From: Trebonia sp963795335
Lineage (GTDB): Bacteria; Actinomycetota; Actinomycetes; Streptosporangiales; Streptosporangiaceae
DNA length: 64,000 nt
Direction of reading: 5' to 3'
Assembly: GCA_963795335.1 (NCBI GenBank)
Contig: CAWCHI010000012.1
Span: forward strand, 1-64,000
Below, one piece after another: positions 1 to 9,448 of the stretch (positions are counted from its first letter, which is position 1; each line of letters begins with the position of its first letter). A program made the position numbers and the translations under genes. The notes under the pieces are model-generated. The model saw only the letters and a list, made by a program, of their open reading frames with translations. It did not search any database and had not been told where the DNA came from.

Positions 1-110
1 GCCAAAGTCCTGCCGCGGATTACGATGCCGGTCTTCGAGATGTCGCCCGCTTCGGGGGCTTCGGAGAATGGGATGATCAATGCACCCGGATCATCCCGGG
101 GCTCACGCCG

Positions 111-300
111 CCGGGCTTTATGATATCGCCCGTTCCGGGCTCAAATTCAAATACGTTCGGGCGCCACAATCCGCCGGGCTTTATGATGTCGCCCGTTCTA
201 GGGCTCAAATTGGAATACGTTCGGGCGTCGCAATCCGCCGGGCTTTATGATGTCGCCCATTCCGGGCTCAAATTCAAATACGTTCGGGCGTCGCAATCTC
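111..300. repeat. Tandem repeat, about 63-64 nt unit, three copies
   Basis: Three head-to-tail copies start at 111, 174 and 238. Each begins CCGGGCTTTATGAT, continues through a TCGCCCGTTC-like block and ends AATACGTTCGGGCG. Copies differ by a few substitutions, and degenerate partial copies flank the array at about 36-60 and 301-350. Spacing is continuous, with no unique spacers, so this is not CRISPR. Function unknown. Confidence 0.85.
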
Positions 301-623
301 CTGGGCTTACGCCGCCGGGCACTATGATATCGACTCATTTTCGGGGGCTCTGACAAAAGTCCGCAGAGCGTGTGAATCGGATTCGGCCCAAGCACGTGAC
401 CGATATTCTCGGCATTGTTCTCGTAGACCGCGACGATTTGCAGCGCTGGGCTCGGAGACCTCCGTTCTGGTCACTTTCGGTCCCAACCGTTAGTCTGGTT
501 GAGCAAGGACCCGTTATGGTCCCCGGTCCGGCTGAGGGATAGGTCAGAAATAACTCGCCGGAACGAGCATGAGTACGCCGCTCGACGTTGCTCACGACAG
601 GCCGCGGAGCGGCACGGGAGCCA

Positions 624-644
624 TTCCCACGCGGAGCGTGGGAA
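624..644. repeat. REP-like palindrome upstream of clpX
   Basis: TTCCCACGC (624-632) and GCGTGGGAA (636-644) form a perfect 9-bp stem with a 3-nt loop. From memory, elements of this kind are dispersed in many planctomycete genomes, which fits the origin proposed for this end of the window. It could also act as a small transcript hairpin. Confidence 0.6.
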
Positions 645-753
645 CGAGGGCTTTCCGAGTCGCGCAGCGGCATCGAATCTCGCAGCCTGGAAGTTGTTCT
701 CAACCCGTTGCCAAGTCCGGTTTCGGCCGTGATTTCGATCTGGAGTGACAAGC

Positions 754-2037
<1,284 letters not shown>

Positions 2038-2039
2038 CG

Positions 2040-2056
2040 GTAGCCGTTCACCGGTA
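2040..2056 (+). repeat. IS66 left terminal inverted repeat
   Basis: GTAGCCGTTCACCGGTA is the exact reverse complement of 3767-3783. Similarity fades inward after position 2056. Confidence 0.9.
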
Positions 2057-2099
2057 CAGCTATGGCAGAATTGCGACCAGTGATTTAGCATAGCGAGCC

Positions 2100-3551
2100 A
2101 TGAACGCCAAGGCACGGAAGTCTTGTCAGAAATGTTCGCGATTGCAGGCCAAGTTGAACTCCCAGCAGGCGGAGTTGGAAGCTCAAGCTCGGCGTCTCGC
2201 CACGCTCGAGGCCACGCTCGCGAGGCTCCAGGAGCAACTGGCGGCGGCGCGGAAGAATTCCGCGACATCGTCCAAGCCCCCTTCTTCGGACATCGTCAAG
2301 CCGCCCAAGCCTCCTCCCCCTGATGGTCAGGCTCGGCGCAAGATCGGCGGCCAACCCGGACACCCTAAACACGAACGGGATCCATTCCCGCCCGAGGCCA
2401 TCAACGCCGGGTCTTTCGATTGGTATATTGATCTTTGTCCACAGTGCGGCCATGGGTTGGAACGCGCTGCCTGGAGCGAGCTCCGTGTGATTCAGCAGGT
2501 CGACATCAAAGATGTGCCGTTGTCGATTCAAGAGCACCGGGGTCATCCCGGATGGTGCACGTGCTGTCAGAAACTTTACAAGGCTCCGCTCCCTATCGGG
2601 ATCGAACGCGGCGGCTTGGTTGGTCCCAGACTGACGACCTTGATCGCCTATCTCAAGGGGGTCTGCCATGCTTCGTTCTCAACCATCCGGAAGTTCATCC
2701 GCGATGTCGTCCACTTGACGATCTCGCGCGGGCAACTGTCGGCAATCATTGGTAAGGTGACTCGTGCACTGGAGCAGTCCTATCAGGAACTTCTGGATCT
2801 TCTCCCCGACGAAGCGCGTATCAACGTTGACGAGACCGGTCACAAGCAGAACCGCCTCCGCATGTGGACTTGGTGCTTTCGCGCCGAGTTGTACACCCTG
2901 TTCAAGATCGACCCGACGCGAAAGACTGATGTGTTGATCAAGGTGTTGGGCACGGAGTTCGACGGAGTCTTGGGCTGCGACTACTTTTCATCCTATCGGA
3001 GCTACATGAATCGGTTCGACGTGACGATCCAGTTTTGCCTGGCCCACTTGATCCGCGATGTGAAGTTCCTGACAACTTTGCCGGATGCTCGTGATCGGGC
3101 CTACGGAGAACGATTGCGCGAGTCGCTGCGGGAGCTCTTCAAGGTGATTCATCGCCGAGAACACCTTTCGGCAAAACAGTTCCAGAGCCAATTGGAAATG
3201 GCCCGGTTCAAAGTACTGAGTTGTGCCAGAAGCGACGTGCCGGCGACGAGACGCAGTCGCAATATGGCGGCCCGGTTTGAGAAACATGGCGAGAGTTATT
3301 TCCGGTTCATGACGACCCCGGGAGTGGAGCCGACGAACAACTTGGCGGAGCAAGCGATCCGCTTCGTGGTGATCGACCGACTTATCACGCAGGGGACGAG
3401 GAGTGAACAAGGCAACCGCTGGTGCGAACGAATCTGGACGGTGATCGCGACATGCACACAGCAGGGACGATCGGTGTTCGAGTACTTGGAGGCGGTAGTC
3501 GGTGCGTGGTTCACCGACGTCGATCCGCCAACGCTGTTGCCTGAGGCCTGA
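2100..3551 (+). CDS. IS66-family transposase (TnpC type)
   Basis: A 483-residue DDE transposase. Residues about 12-55 form a leucine-rich coiled coil, followed by the SSKPPSSD motif and a cysteine-rich zinc-binding segment (CPQCGHGL and CTCC, about 120-165). The catalytic core shows Asp in NVDETGHK, Asp in GCDYFSSYR and Glu in EPTNNLAEQAIR. The C-terminus (RSVFEYLEAVVGAWF) matches the family tail. Length is typical for IS66 transposases that work without the accessory proteins. The frame is intact, unlike the genes on either side. It starts 60 bp inside the left end, and about 215 bp of non-coding DNA separates the stop from the right repeat. Confidence 0.95.
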   Translation: MNAKARKSCQKCSRLQAKLNSQQAELEAQARRLATLEATLARLQEQLAAARKNSATSSKPPSSDIVKPPKPPPPDGQARRKIGGQPGHPKHERDPFPPEAINAGSFDWYIDLCPQCGHGLERAAWSELRVIQQVDIKDVPLSIQEHRGHPGWCTCCQKLYKAPLPIGIERGGLVGPRLTTLIAYLKGVCHASFSTIRKFIRDVVHLTISRGQLSAIIGKVTRALEQSYQELLDLLPDEARINVDETGHKQNRLRMWTWCFRAELYTLFKIDPTRKTDVLIKVLGTEFDGVLGCDYFSSYRSYMNRFDVTIQFCLAHLIRDVKFLTTLPDARDRAYGERLRESLRELFKVIHRREHLSAKQFQSQLEMARFKVLSCARSDVPATRRSRNMAARFEKHGESYFRFMTTPGVEPTNNLAEQAIRFVVIDRLITQGTRSEQGNRWCERIWTVIATCTQQGRSVFEYLEAVVGAWFTDVDPPTLLPEA

Positions 3552-3766
3552 GCGAATGAAGCAGTAAGCGGCGAGCACGGACGCAGGGTCCGAACGGACC
3601 GGGAAATCCCCAAAGCCGCATACAAGGACTGACATCCACGAACAGAGCTGGCAATCAGGCTACGCAAAGTGGATACAATTGAGGGATCCTGCCACGGAGC
3701 ACCAACCGTTCTCCGGTGTCGGCGGCAGCTGTACGCGCACAACTTACGGCACAGCGGGCGCAACTA

Positions 3767-3783
3767 TACCGGTGAACGGCTAC
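3767..3783 (-). repeat. IS66 right terminal inverted repeat
   Basis: TACCGGTGAACGGCTAC is a perfect complement of the left end. It marks the outer boundary of the element, about 57 bp before the next gene. Confidence 0.9.
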
Positions 3784-3839
3784 GAACTGACGTATCCTGG
3801 AACGGCTTTGGTTATAATTCCAACCACGGAGACATCGCC

Positions 3840-4293
3840 ATGCCGTTCCACGATTGGTCCCGAGTGCCCTCAGGGCTGTTTCACGACTTGGAAGGACAGC
3901 CGCGCATTACCCTGCGGGACTTCGTCGACAAGACGGTCGATTGCCTCCGAAGAGGCATTCACGTACTGATCGTCGATCTGTTCCCGCCAACGCAGCGCGA
4001 TCCGTTCGGAATCCATAAGGTGATCTGGGACGAGATCATCGAGGAAGACTTCACTTTTCCGACTGGGAAGGACCGTATTCTGGTCTCGTACAAGACGGGC
4101 GGCGAACGCCAGGCCTACATCGAGCCGGTGGCTGTCGGTGACGCACTGCCCGACATGCCCCTGTTTCTGACGAATGACCTGCATGTCATGGTACCACTGG
4201 AACCGGCCTACCAGGCGAGCTGGGACGCGGATTCCGGAGGAGCTGCGCATTGCAGTCGAAACGGGCGTGCTACCGGAGCCCGAAGGGGAGTGA
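3840..4293 (+). CDS. DUF4058-like planctomycete protein, frameshifted and probably internally deleted
   Basis: The N-terminus MPFHDWSRVPSGLFHD is the hallmark start of a planctomycete family annotated as DUF4058 or hypothetical. The rest (LRDFVDKTVDCLRRGIHV, YIEPVAVGDALPDMPLFL) resembles its C-terminal half. An extra base near 4227-4231 breaks the frame after YQASWDA. One base later the reading continues IPEELRIAVETG to a stop at 4291-4293. The corrected product is only about 150 residues. From memory relatives carry roughly 100 more residues between LFHD and LRDF, so an internal deletion is inferred. Function is unknown, although the family is sometimes compared with restriction-endonuclease-like folds. 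Confidence 0.6.
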
Positions 4294-4325
4294 ACGGATC
4301 GGGCCCTTCATCAGCATGCCCATCG

Positions 4326-4763
4326 TTAACGTCCCGACGTGGGATCGTCGAGCAGCGGGGCGAGCCTCGTGGCCCACTCGCTCGTCAGATTTTCTCGGGA
4401 GACTCGGGGCGCGGGTGCAGAGTTCAGCGGCTTCCGTTTGGGCAAGTCACGATCGCGGATCCGTACAACGTGTCGGCCCTCGGACGACAATATCAAGGCC
4501 GCTAGCCGCATTTCGAGATCAGGCGTTAGACCGATGATCTCATAATGGCGGGCATTCAGTTGCCGGTCCGGCCCTTGGGCGGGCACAGACTTCACGGCAA
4601 GCCCCAGTGTTGTCGCCAACGCCGCGGGGAAAACGACATAGTCCATATGTACAACCTTCTCACGACAGGTGAGAGCGTATCGGAGAGCCAGCTCGTGTGC
4701 GTCTTTGTCGTCTTCGACGTGGTAGAAGCCGATAGTCCCCGCCTCGTCGGCAGACACGGTCAA
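4326..4763 (-). CDS. Hypothetical protein, possibly 5'-extended
   Basis: This 145-residue frame has a balanced composition (MTVSADEAGTIGFYHVEDD, then KVVHMDYVVFPAALATTLGLAV), unlike the Arg/Pro-rich shadow frames on the other strand. No domain was recognised. The real gene may begin upstream near 4850, just past the HEAT-like gene, and be broken by another base error near 4770, because a plausible continuation is open in a neighbouring frame. Its 3' end converges on the DUF4058-like gene. Confidence 0.4.
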   Translation of the reverse strand: MTVSADEAGTIGFYHVEDDKDAHELALRYALTCREKVVHMDYVVFPAALATTLGLAVKSVPAQGPDRQLNARHYEIIGLTPDLEMRLAALILSSEGRHVVRIRDRDLPKRKPLNSAPAPRVSRENLTSEWATRLAPLLDDPTSGR

Positions 4764-4856
4764 GTCGAGGCCGCCGCGACGACGTGCTCAGGAACATCGG
4801 CGCACCGATCTGGGTGCCGGCGCCCCCTGCGACCCACTCGCAGAAGAAGCATGGAA

Positions 4857-5443
4857 TCAGCCACCGGTGGTCTCGATTCGCGTCAACTCCTCCACGATCG
4901 TCTGGATAACTTCTGGATCCTTCTCCTGGCATGCCTGCCGGCGAAGCCAGTAGGTGGCCCGCTCGTACGGCAACAGCCGCAGGGTATGAACGGCGGCCTC
5001 GCGGACATCCTGGTGCGATGCTGGAGGAACTTGGCCAGAAGCAGCTCGACAGACGTCTCCTCGATCGTCGGGGCCGACGGATCGTCCGCGATCCAACGTA
5101 GGGCCTGCGATCGCGGGCATGCCTGGTCGGGTGTCGGGTAGTTACCGAGCTCCCTGGTGATCGGCGTCACGGCGGCACCGCCGAGATCGGCCAACCGTGC
5201 CGCAGCCGCGTGGAGGGTTTCGACCTGGACCTCCCACCGTAGCCGTCGGGCCAGCCAGTGCGACACCATCGCCGGACGACTGCCAGAAGGCCCGCACCGC
5301 GCTGGACGTCGGGCGCGGCCAAATCCCCCTTTAGGCGACCGAGCGGCCGATAGTGCCTCCTCGGCTGCCTCCGGCGCGAACGAGACGTCGACTCCCGATT
5401 CCTGGCTCGCGGTCAAGAGTCCTCCCGGTTCCACGCCGGCCAT
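4857..5443 (-). CDS. HEAT-repeat-like protein, frameshifted
   Basis: Helical segments such as WEVQVETLHAAAARLADLGG, SVELLLAKFLQH and VREAAVHTLRLLPY look like HEAT repeats, which build solenoids for protein binding. The chain runs in one frame to about 5017, where a missing base shifts it. The other frame supplies QDVREAAVHTLRLLPY onward and stops at 4857. ATG at 5441-5443 is preceded by GAGGA. No stop separates it from the upstream UPF0175 frame, so a direct fusion or a further indel between them is possible. The partner is unknown. Confidence 0.4.
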
Positions 5444-5479
5444 CCGTCCTCTGCCCCCTGCCGCTTGGGCAGCCGGATA

Positions 5480-5671
5480 AACTTCCTCCCACAGTTCATC
5501 GGTGCCGAACCGGAACGCTGGGAGTCTTGCTGCCGCGAAGGCGTCGATGAAGCTGATTCGGCTCAAGCCCGCGTATTGAGCGGCCTGCTCATCCGAGACG
5601 CGGCCTTGGGTATACCAGAGCATCGCCGCAGCCGGGCAGATCTCGTTGGCAATCCCGGTCGGCGGACCTGC
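5480..5671 (-). CDS. UPF0175 family protein, cut at the contig join
   Basis: The translation TGIANEICPAAAMLWYTQG, then RVSDEQAAQYAGLSR, matches the helix-turn-helix-like core of UPF0175 proteins, which are often antitoxin-like and paired with PIN toxins. The N-terminal strand normally found upstream is absent because an in-frame stop appears at 5672-5674, exactly where actinobacterial sequence begins. The C-terminus (FGTDELWEEV) is present, but the frame stays open into the next gene. No partner toxin is visible. Confidence 0.5.
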
Positions 5672-5690
5672 TCAACATCGCCGGCCGGCA
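5660..5690. other. Apparent chimeric junction between two genomes
   Basis: Leftward of this point a minus-strand planctomycete-like frame loses its N-terminal part. Rightward a plus-strand actinobacterial serine hydrolase begins in mid-domain. GC content, codon choice and gene content all change here within about 25 bases. No transposase, tRNA, integrase or repeat marks the boundary. Confidence 0.75.
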
Positions 5691-5812
5691 CCTGGTTCTG
5701 GGTCGACCCGGAGAACGACCTGCTCTTCGTGGGGATGATCCAGCTGTTCTCGCAGTCCGCGCCGCCGCTGCAGGCCCTCACCCAGGCCGCGATGGCCCGG
5801 GCGCTCGGCTGA
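5684..5812 (+). CDS. Serine hydrolase (class C beta-lactamase-like), C-terminal fragment
   Basis: Only the last 42 or so residues remain: AGTWFWVDPENDLLFVGMIQ, then a helix ending MARALG. The WVDPE...FVGMIQ segment is typical of the final beta strand of the beta-lactamase/DD-peptidase-like serine hydrolase family (PF00144). The missing 5' part lies beyond the apparent junction, so active-site motifs cannot be checked. Confidence 0.7.
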   Translation, partial: AGTWFWVDPENDLLFVGMIQLFSQSAPPLQALTQAAMARALG

Positions 5813-5847
5813 CCGTCAGACGGCCGCGGGCCTGTCATGCTGGCGGC

Positions 5848-6225
5848 ATGCTCGGACGACTGCACCACGTGGTGCTCGACTGCCCCGACCCGGCCGCCCT
5901 GGCCGCTTTCTACTCCCGGCTCCTGGGGCTTGCGGTCACCTACCAGAGCGACGACTGGGTGGTGGTCGCCGCCAGCGAGCAGTCGTCGGGCCTGGCCTTC
6001 CAGCTCACCCCGGGTCATCAGCGGCCAACCTGGCCCGATCCCGCCGTCCCGCAGCAGTCCCACCTGGACATCATGGTCGAGGACGTGACCGCGGCGGGCC
6101 CGCTGGTGCTGGCCCTGGGAGCGACCAAACTCGACGGCGAGGGTGTCTACGCGGACCCGGCGGGGCACCCGTTCTGCCTGATCCGCCGCCCGGGCTGGGC
6201 CCCGCCGGTCCCCGGCCCAGGCTGA
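5848..6225 (+). CDS. VOC-family (glyoxalase-like) protein
   Basis: A 125-residue protein with the paired beta-alpha-beta-beta-beta pattern of the vicinal oxygen chelate fold. LHHVVLDCPDPAALAAFYSRLLGL is the first module and SHLDIMVEDV with YADPAGHPFCL the second. His near the start, the mid-chain His in SHLDIMV and the late GHPFCL segment sit where metal ligands usually lie. The actinobacterial members are small cytoplasmic proteins of unproven substrate. Upstream ATG 5848 follows TGGCGGC with no strong ribosome site. Confidence 0.8.
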   Translation: MLGRLHHVVLDCPDPAALAAFYSRLLGLAVTYQSDDWVVVAASEQSSGLAFQLTPGHQRPTWPDPAVPQQSHLDIMVEDVTAAGPLVLALGATKLDGEGVYADPAGHPFCLIRRPGWAPPVPGPG

Positions 6226-6251
6226 CGGTGCCGGCACCGCCGGGCGCATGA

Positions 6252-6269
6252 CATCAATCCAGGTTGATG
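6252..6269. promoter_or_regulatory. ArsR-type operator before the ArsR-phosphatase gene
   Basis: CATCAA (6252-6257), six bases, TTGATG (6264-6269): a perfect 6-bp inverted repeat of the ATCAA-N6-TTGAT kind used by ArsR-family repressors. A possible -10 box TACGAT lies at 6280-6285, seven bases before the GTG start, suggesting a leaderless transcript. A near-identical site precedes the ChrA gene. Confidence 0.65.
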
Positions 6270-6291
6270 CGTCGTTGCGTACGATGGGGCC

Positions 6292-7065
6292 GTGACGGCA
6301 GCGAGTACACCCGTTCCGGTGGCGGTCCGGATGCTGGCCGACCCGGTGCGGTGGCAGCTGACGCGGGAGCTGGCCGCCGGCGACCGGCGCGTGCGCGAGC
6401 TGACGGCGTCGCTGGGCCTGCCGCAGAACCTCATCTCCTACCACCTGCGCCAGCTGCGCTCGGCGGGCCTGGTCGCGGCCCGGCGCAGCAGCTTCGACGC
6501 CCGCGACACGTATTACCGGCTGGACCTGGACGGCTGCGCGCAGGCGCTCGCCGCCTCGGTCTCGGCCCTGCATCCCGGCCTGGCCGCGCTGCTCGGCGGC
6601 CCGGGACTCGCGGCCGCGCAGGCACCAGCTCCGCGCCGGGTGCTGTTCGTGTGCACCGGCAACACCGGGCGCTCGCCCATGGCGGAGGCGCTCCTGCGGC
6701 ACCACGCCGGAGGCGGGGCCGAGGCGGCCAGCGCCGGCATCCGCCCGAAACCGCTGCACCCGGACGCGGTGGCGGTGATGCGGCAAAGGTACCGGATCGA
6801 CATCACGGGCCACCGGCCGACGCCGGTGGAAACGGTCGCCGGCCAGCCGTTCGATTACGTCATCACCCTGTGCGACAAGGCCCGCGAGCACTGTCCCGAG
6901 TTCCCCGCCCACCCGGGGCGGGTCCACTGGAGCATGCCCGACCCGGCGGCGGCCGAAGGCGAGCGTGCGGGCTACCCGGCGTTCGAGCGCACGGCCGCCG
7001 AGCTGGACTCCCGGATCCGCTTCTTCCTCCCGGCGCTGCTCACGGCGAGCGCCGGGCGAACGTAA
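6292..7065 (+). CDS. ArsR-family regulator fused to a low-molecular-weight phosphatase/arsenate reductase domain
   Basis: Residues 1-95 are a winged helix-turn-helix (VRMLADPVRWQLTRELAAGD, then LPQNLISYHLRQLRSAGLV). Residues about 118-257 are a low-molecular-weight protein-tyrosine-phosphatase/thioredoxin-type ArsC domain with the P-loop VCTGNTGRSPMAEALL (C-x5-R) and a late DPA segment. In one chain, metalloid or oxyanion sensing may be joined to its reduction. The family precedent is ArsR-ArsC-like fusions in actinobacteria. The classical ArsR cysteine pair is not evident, so the inducer is uncertain. GTG at 6292 is probably leaderless. The gene precedes a ChrA transporter that has the same operator motif, so the protein may control both. 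Confidence 0.85.
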   Translation: MTAASTPVPVAVRMLADPVRWQLTRELAAGDRRVRELTASLGLPQNLISYHLRQLRSAGLVAARRSSFDARDTYYRLDLDGCAQALAASVSALHPGLAALLGGPGLAAAQAPAPRRVLFVCTGNTGRSPMAEALLRHHAGGGAEAASAGIRPKPLHPDAVAVMRQRYRIDITGHRPTPVETVAGQPFDYVITLCDKAREHCPEFPAHPGRVHWSMPDPAAAEGERAGYPAFERTAAELDSRIRFFLPALLTASAGRT

Positions 7066-7097
7066 CAAGAGTCGCAAATTGCACCTCAAGCTGTATC

Positions 7098-7115
7098 CAT
7101 CAAATTAGATTGCTG
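7098..7115. promoter_or_regulatory. Second ArsR-type operator, before chrA
   Basis: CATCAA (7098-7103), six bases, TTGCTG (7110-7115) repeats the architecture of the site at 6252-6269 with one mismatch. A -10-like CAATAC at 7116-7121 sits seven bases before the ATG at 7129, again implying a leaderless transcript and repression by occlusion. Confidence 0.55.
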
Positions 7116-7128
7116 CAATACTGGGCCA

Positions 7129-8409
7129 ATGCCCAGTGCGCGGGTGCCGCTCGTCACCGTCATGCGGGAGTGGGGACGGATCGGCTGCATCGGCTTCGGT
7201 GGCCCGCCGACGCACATCCGGCTGCTACGGCAACTGATGGTGGAGCGCCGGGGGTGGCTCGACGCCCGCGAGTTCGAGGACGCCATCGCGGTCTGCAACC
7301 TGCTTCCCGGGCCCGCGTCCACCCAGCTGGCCATCTTCTGCGCCTGGCGGCTGCGGGGGCGGGCGGGGGCGCTCGTCGGCGGCGCCGCCTTCATCCTGCC
7401 AGGCCTCGTGATCATCCTCGGGCTGTCGGTGCTGTTCCTGGCCGCTGCGCCGCCGCCCTGGGTGCTCGGCCTCGGGGCCGGCGGCGGCGCGGCTGTCCCG
7501 GCGGTGGCGGTGCAAGCCGGCTGGTCGCTGACCGGGCCAAGCTGGCGGGGCCGGAAGAACTCCGTCCGCTGGGCGGTCTACCTGGCCGCCGGGCTCGTGG
7601 CCGCCGCGACCATCGGCGCCTGGCTGGTGCTCGTCCTCCTCGGCTGCGGTACAGCGGAGCTGCTGGCCCGCGCGCGGGCCAGCAGGCCGGACAAGACGGG
7701 GGCCGCCGGGGGCCAGCCTGCTGAGCCCGCCCCGCCCCCTGACCCGGCCCTGCCTGCTGACCCGGGCCCGCCTCCTGACCCCGGCCTGCCTGCTGACCCA
7801 GGGCCGCCCCCTGAGCCGGGCGGGCCGCGCGGCCTGCTCGCCGCCCCCGCCCTCGTCCTCGCCGCTGGCGGCGGGGTGCTGGCCTCGGTCGCCTGGGTGG
7901 CGTTCAAGGTCGGCGGGCTGTCGTTCGGCGGCGGCTTCGTGATCATCCCGCTGATGCAGGCCGACGCGGTCAGCCGCTACCACTGGATGACCGGCCCGCA
8001 GTTCCTCAACGCGGTCGCCCTGGGGCAGATCACCCCCGGCCCGGTCCTGCAGACAGTATCGGTCGTGGGCTACGCCGCCGCGGGGATCGCGGGGGGCCTG
8101 CTGGCCGCTGCCGTCGCCTTCACCCCGTCGTTCCTGATCGTCTTGTTCGGCGGCCCGCACTTCGGCCAGGTCCGGGGCAACCTGCGCGCCCGCGCGTTCC
8201 TCGACGGGGCCGGCCCGGCCGCGATCGGCGCGATCTTCGGCTCAGCGGTCACCCTCGCCCGGACGCTGAGCCACTCCTGGCAGTACGCGGTGCTGGCAGC
8301 CGCCCTGGTGCTGCTGCTCCCGCTGCGCCGCGGGGTCGTCCTCACCCTGCTCGGCGGGGCCGCCGTGGGCGCCAGCATCGCGCTGGCGACCGGAACGGTG
8401 TCCCCCTGA
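7129..8409 (+). CDS. chrA: Chromate transporter ChrA
   Basis: A 426-residue two-domain CHR-family inner-membrane protein that expels chromate. The N-terminal copy opens GRIGCIGFGGPPTHI and carries CNLLPGPASTQLA. The C-terminal copy carries FGGGFVIIPLMQ and ALGQITPGPVLQT. Each half has about five or six hydrophobic helices. The halves are joined by an unusual linker (about 195-235) of repeated Pro-Asp-Pro-Gly units. The gene sits 63 bp behind the ArsR-phosphatase gene with a matching operator, so metalloid or oxyanion control is likely. Some members may move other oxyanions. Confidence 0.9.
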   Translation: MPSARVPLVTVMREWGRIGCIGFGGPPTHIRLLRQLMVERRGWLDAREFEDAIAVCNLLPGPASTQLAIFCAWRLRGRAGALVGGAAFILPGLVIILGLSVLFLAAAPPPWVLGLGAGGGAAVPAVAVQAGWSLTGPSWRGRKNSVRWAVYLAAGLVAAATIGAWLVLVLLGCGTAELLARARASRPDKTGAAGGQPAEPAPPPDPALPADPGPPPDPGLPADPGPPPEPGGPRGLLAAPALVLAAGGGVLASVAWVAFKVGGLSFGGGFVIIPLMQADAVSRYHWMTGPQFLNAVALGQITPGPVLQTVSVVGYAAAGIAGGLLAAAVAFTPSFLIVLFGGPHFGQVRGNLRARAFLDGAGPAAIGAIFGSAVTLARTLSHSWQYAVLAAALVLLLPLRRGVVLTLLGGAAVGASIALATGTVSP

Positions 8410-8500
8410 CCGATCCTCTGCACCGGCCCGGCCGCGCCTCGGATCCACGGGCGAGCCCGGGCCGCTTGCTCGCCGGCAGGCGGCACTCCAGACTGGAGAG

Positions 8501-9448
8501 GTGACCGGCCGGGACGGGGACGAGACCGGAGCGGCGTGGCCGCCCGCGGGGATGTCGTTCGGCGAGGTAGCCGTCCTCGGGTCGCGGCTGGGCTTCGTGA
8601 CCGGCGGACGCGGGGACACCGTGCTGTTCCTGCACGGCAACCCGACCTCGTCGTTCCTGTGGCGGCGGGTGCTGCCCGGGCTGACCGGCTCCGCCCGGTG
8701 CGTGGCCCTCGACCTGATCGGCATGGGCCGGTCCGGCAAGCCCGACATCGGCTACCGCTTCGCTGACCACGCCGCCTACCTGGAGGCGTTCGCCGACCAG
8801 CTCGGGCTGCGCCAGGTGACCGTGGTCGGGCACGACTGGGGTGCGGTGCTCGGCCTGGACCTGCTGGTGCGGCGGCCCGACGTGGTCGGGGCCATCGCGG
8901 TCTGCGAGGGTCACCTGCACCCGTTCGGCAGCTGGGCGGACATGGGCCCGGGAGCGGGCGAGCTGTTCGGCCGCCTGCGCACGCCGGGGATGGGCGAGCA
9001 GCTGGTGCTGGAGGAAGACTTCTTCGTTGAGCAGGTCCTGCCCGCCGGGATGAGCCGGCCATTGACCGCGGCCGAACACGACGCCTACCGGGCCCCGTTC
9101 CGGACTCCGCGCGACCGGCTTCCGGTGCTGCGCTGGATCGAGCAGATCCCGGTGGCGGGCGAGCCCGCCGACGTGGACGCGGTCATCCGGCGCAACCAGC
9201 AGGAGCTGCTGCGTGGCCGGGTGCCGCGGCTGCTGCTCCACGGCCACCCGGGTTCGGTCGTCGGCCCGGCCGAGGTGGAATGGTGCCGCCGCGACGGCAC
9301 CGGGCTGGACATCGTGAACGTCGGGGCGGGAACCCACTTCTTGCCCGAGGACCAGCCCCGGGCGATCAGCCGGGCGCTGGCCGCGTGGCTGGGTCAGCCC
9401 GGGTCGGGCTCGGGCCGGCCGATGGCGACGTCGACCCCAGGTGAATAG
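8501..9448 (+). CDS. Haloalkane dehalogenase-like alpha/beta hydrolase
   Basis: A 315-residue alpha/beta hydrolase with features of haloalkane dehalogenase subfamily II. HGNPTSSFLW supplies the halide-binding Asn, VGHDWGAVLG the nucleophilic Asp followed by Trp, CEGHLHPF the likely acidic residue and AGTHFLPEDQP the catalytic His. An Asp rather than Ser nucleophile favours dehalogenase over esterase. GTG at 8501 is the first good start. It converges on the DUF2071 gene, and the two 3' ends overlap by 55 bp. Substrate is unknown. Confidence 0.82.
   Translation: MTGRDGDETGAAWPPAGMSFGEVAVLGSRLGFVTGGRGDTVLFLHGNPTSSFLWRRVLPGLTGSARCVALDLIGMGRSGKPDIGYRFADHAAYLEAFADQLGLRQVTVVGHDWGAVLGLDLLVRRPDVVGAIAVCEGHLHPFGSWADMGPGAGELFGRLRTPGMGEQLVLEEDFFVEQVLPAGMSRPLTAAEHDAYRAPFRTPRDRLPVLRWIEQIPVAGEPADVDAVIRRNQQELLRGRVPRLLLHGHPGSVVGPAEVEWCRRDGTGLDIVNVGAGTHFLPEDQPRAISRALAAWLGQPGSGSGRPMATSTPGE

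Larger units (their letters stand above)
1..744. other. Non-coding left end with repeats
   Basis: No convincing gene is seen before clpX. The first 350 bases are dominated by a degenerate repeat in which phrases such as CGGGCTTTATGAT and AATACGTTCGGGCG recur. The rest (about 350-744) holds a short palindrome and otherwise featureless sequence. Open frames here are short, overlap on both strands and translate the repeats, so they are not called. Confidence 0.6.
2040..3783 (+). mobile_element. IS66-family insertion sequence, complete
   Basis: A 1,744-bp element bounded by perfect 17-bp inverted repeats (2040-2056 and 3767-3783, outer sequence GTAGCCGTTCACCGGTA) encloses one IS66 transposase gene. 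It begins 2 nt after the clpX stop, so insertion left that protein intact. IS66 elements normally duplicate 8 bp of target, but GCGTGACG on the left and GAACTGAC on the right do not match. This suggests a later rearrangement, drift, or a base error in one flank. No small tnpA/tnpB genes are present. Confidence 0.88.

Noticed and set aside
111..345. Repeat array at the left end considered as a CRISPR array
   Set aside because: Units of about 63 nt are contiguous and degenerate, with no unique spacers of regular size and no cas genes.
5563..7089. 508-residue minus-strand open frame
   Set aside because: It crosses the apparent junction and lies opposite the VOC and ArsR-phosphatase genes; Arg/Gly/Pro/Ala-rich composition marks it as an antisense shadow of GC-rich coding DNA.
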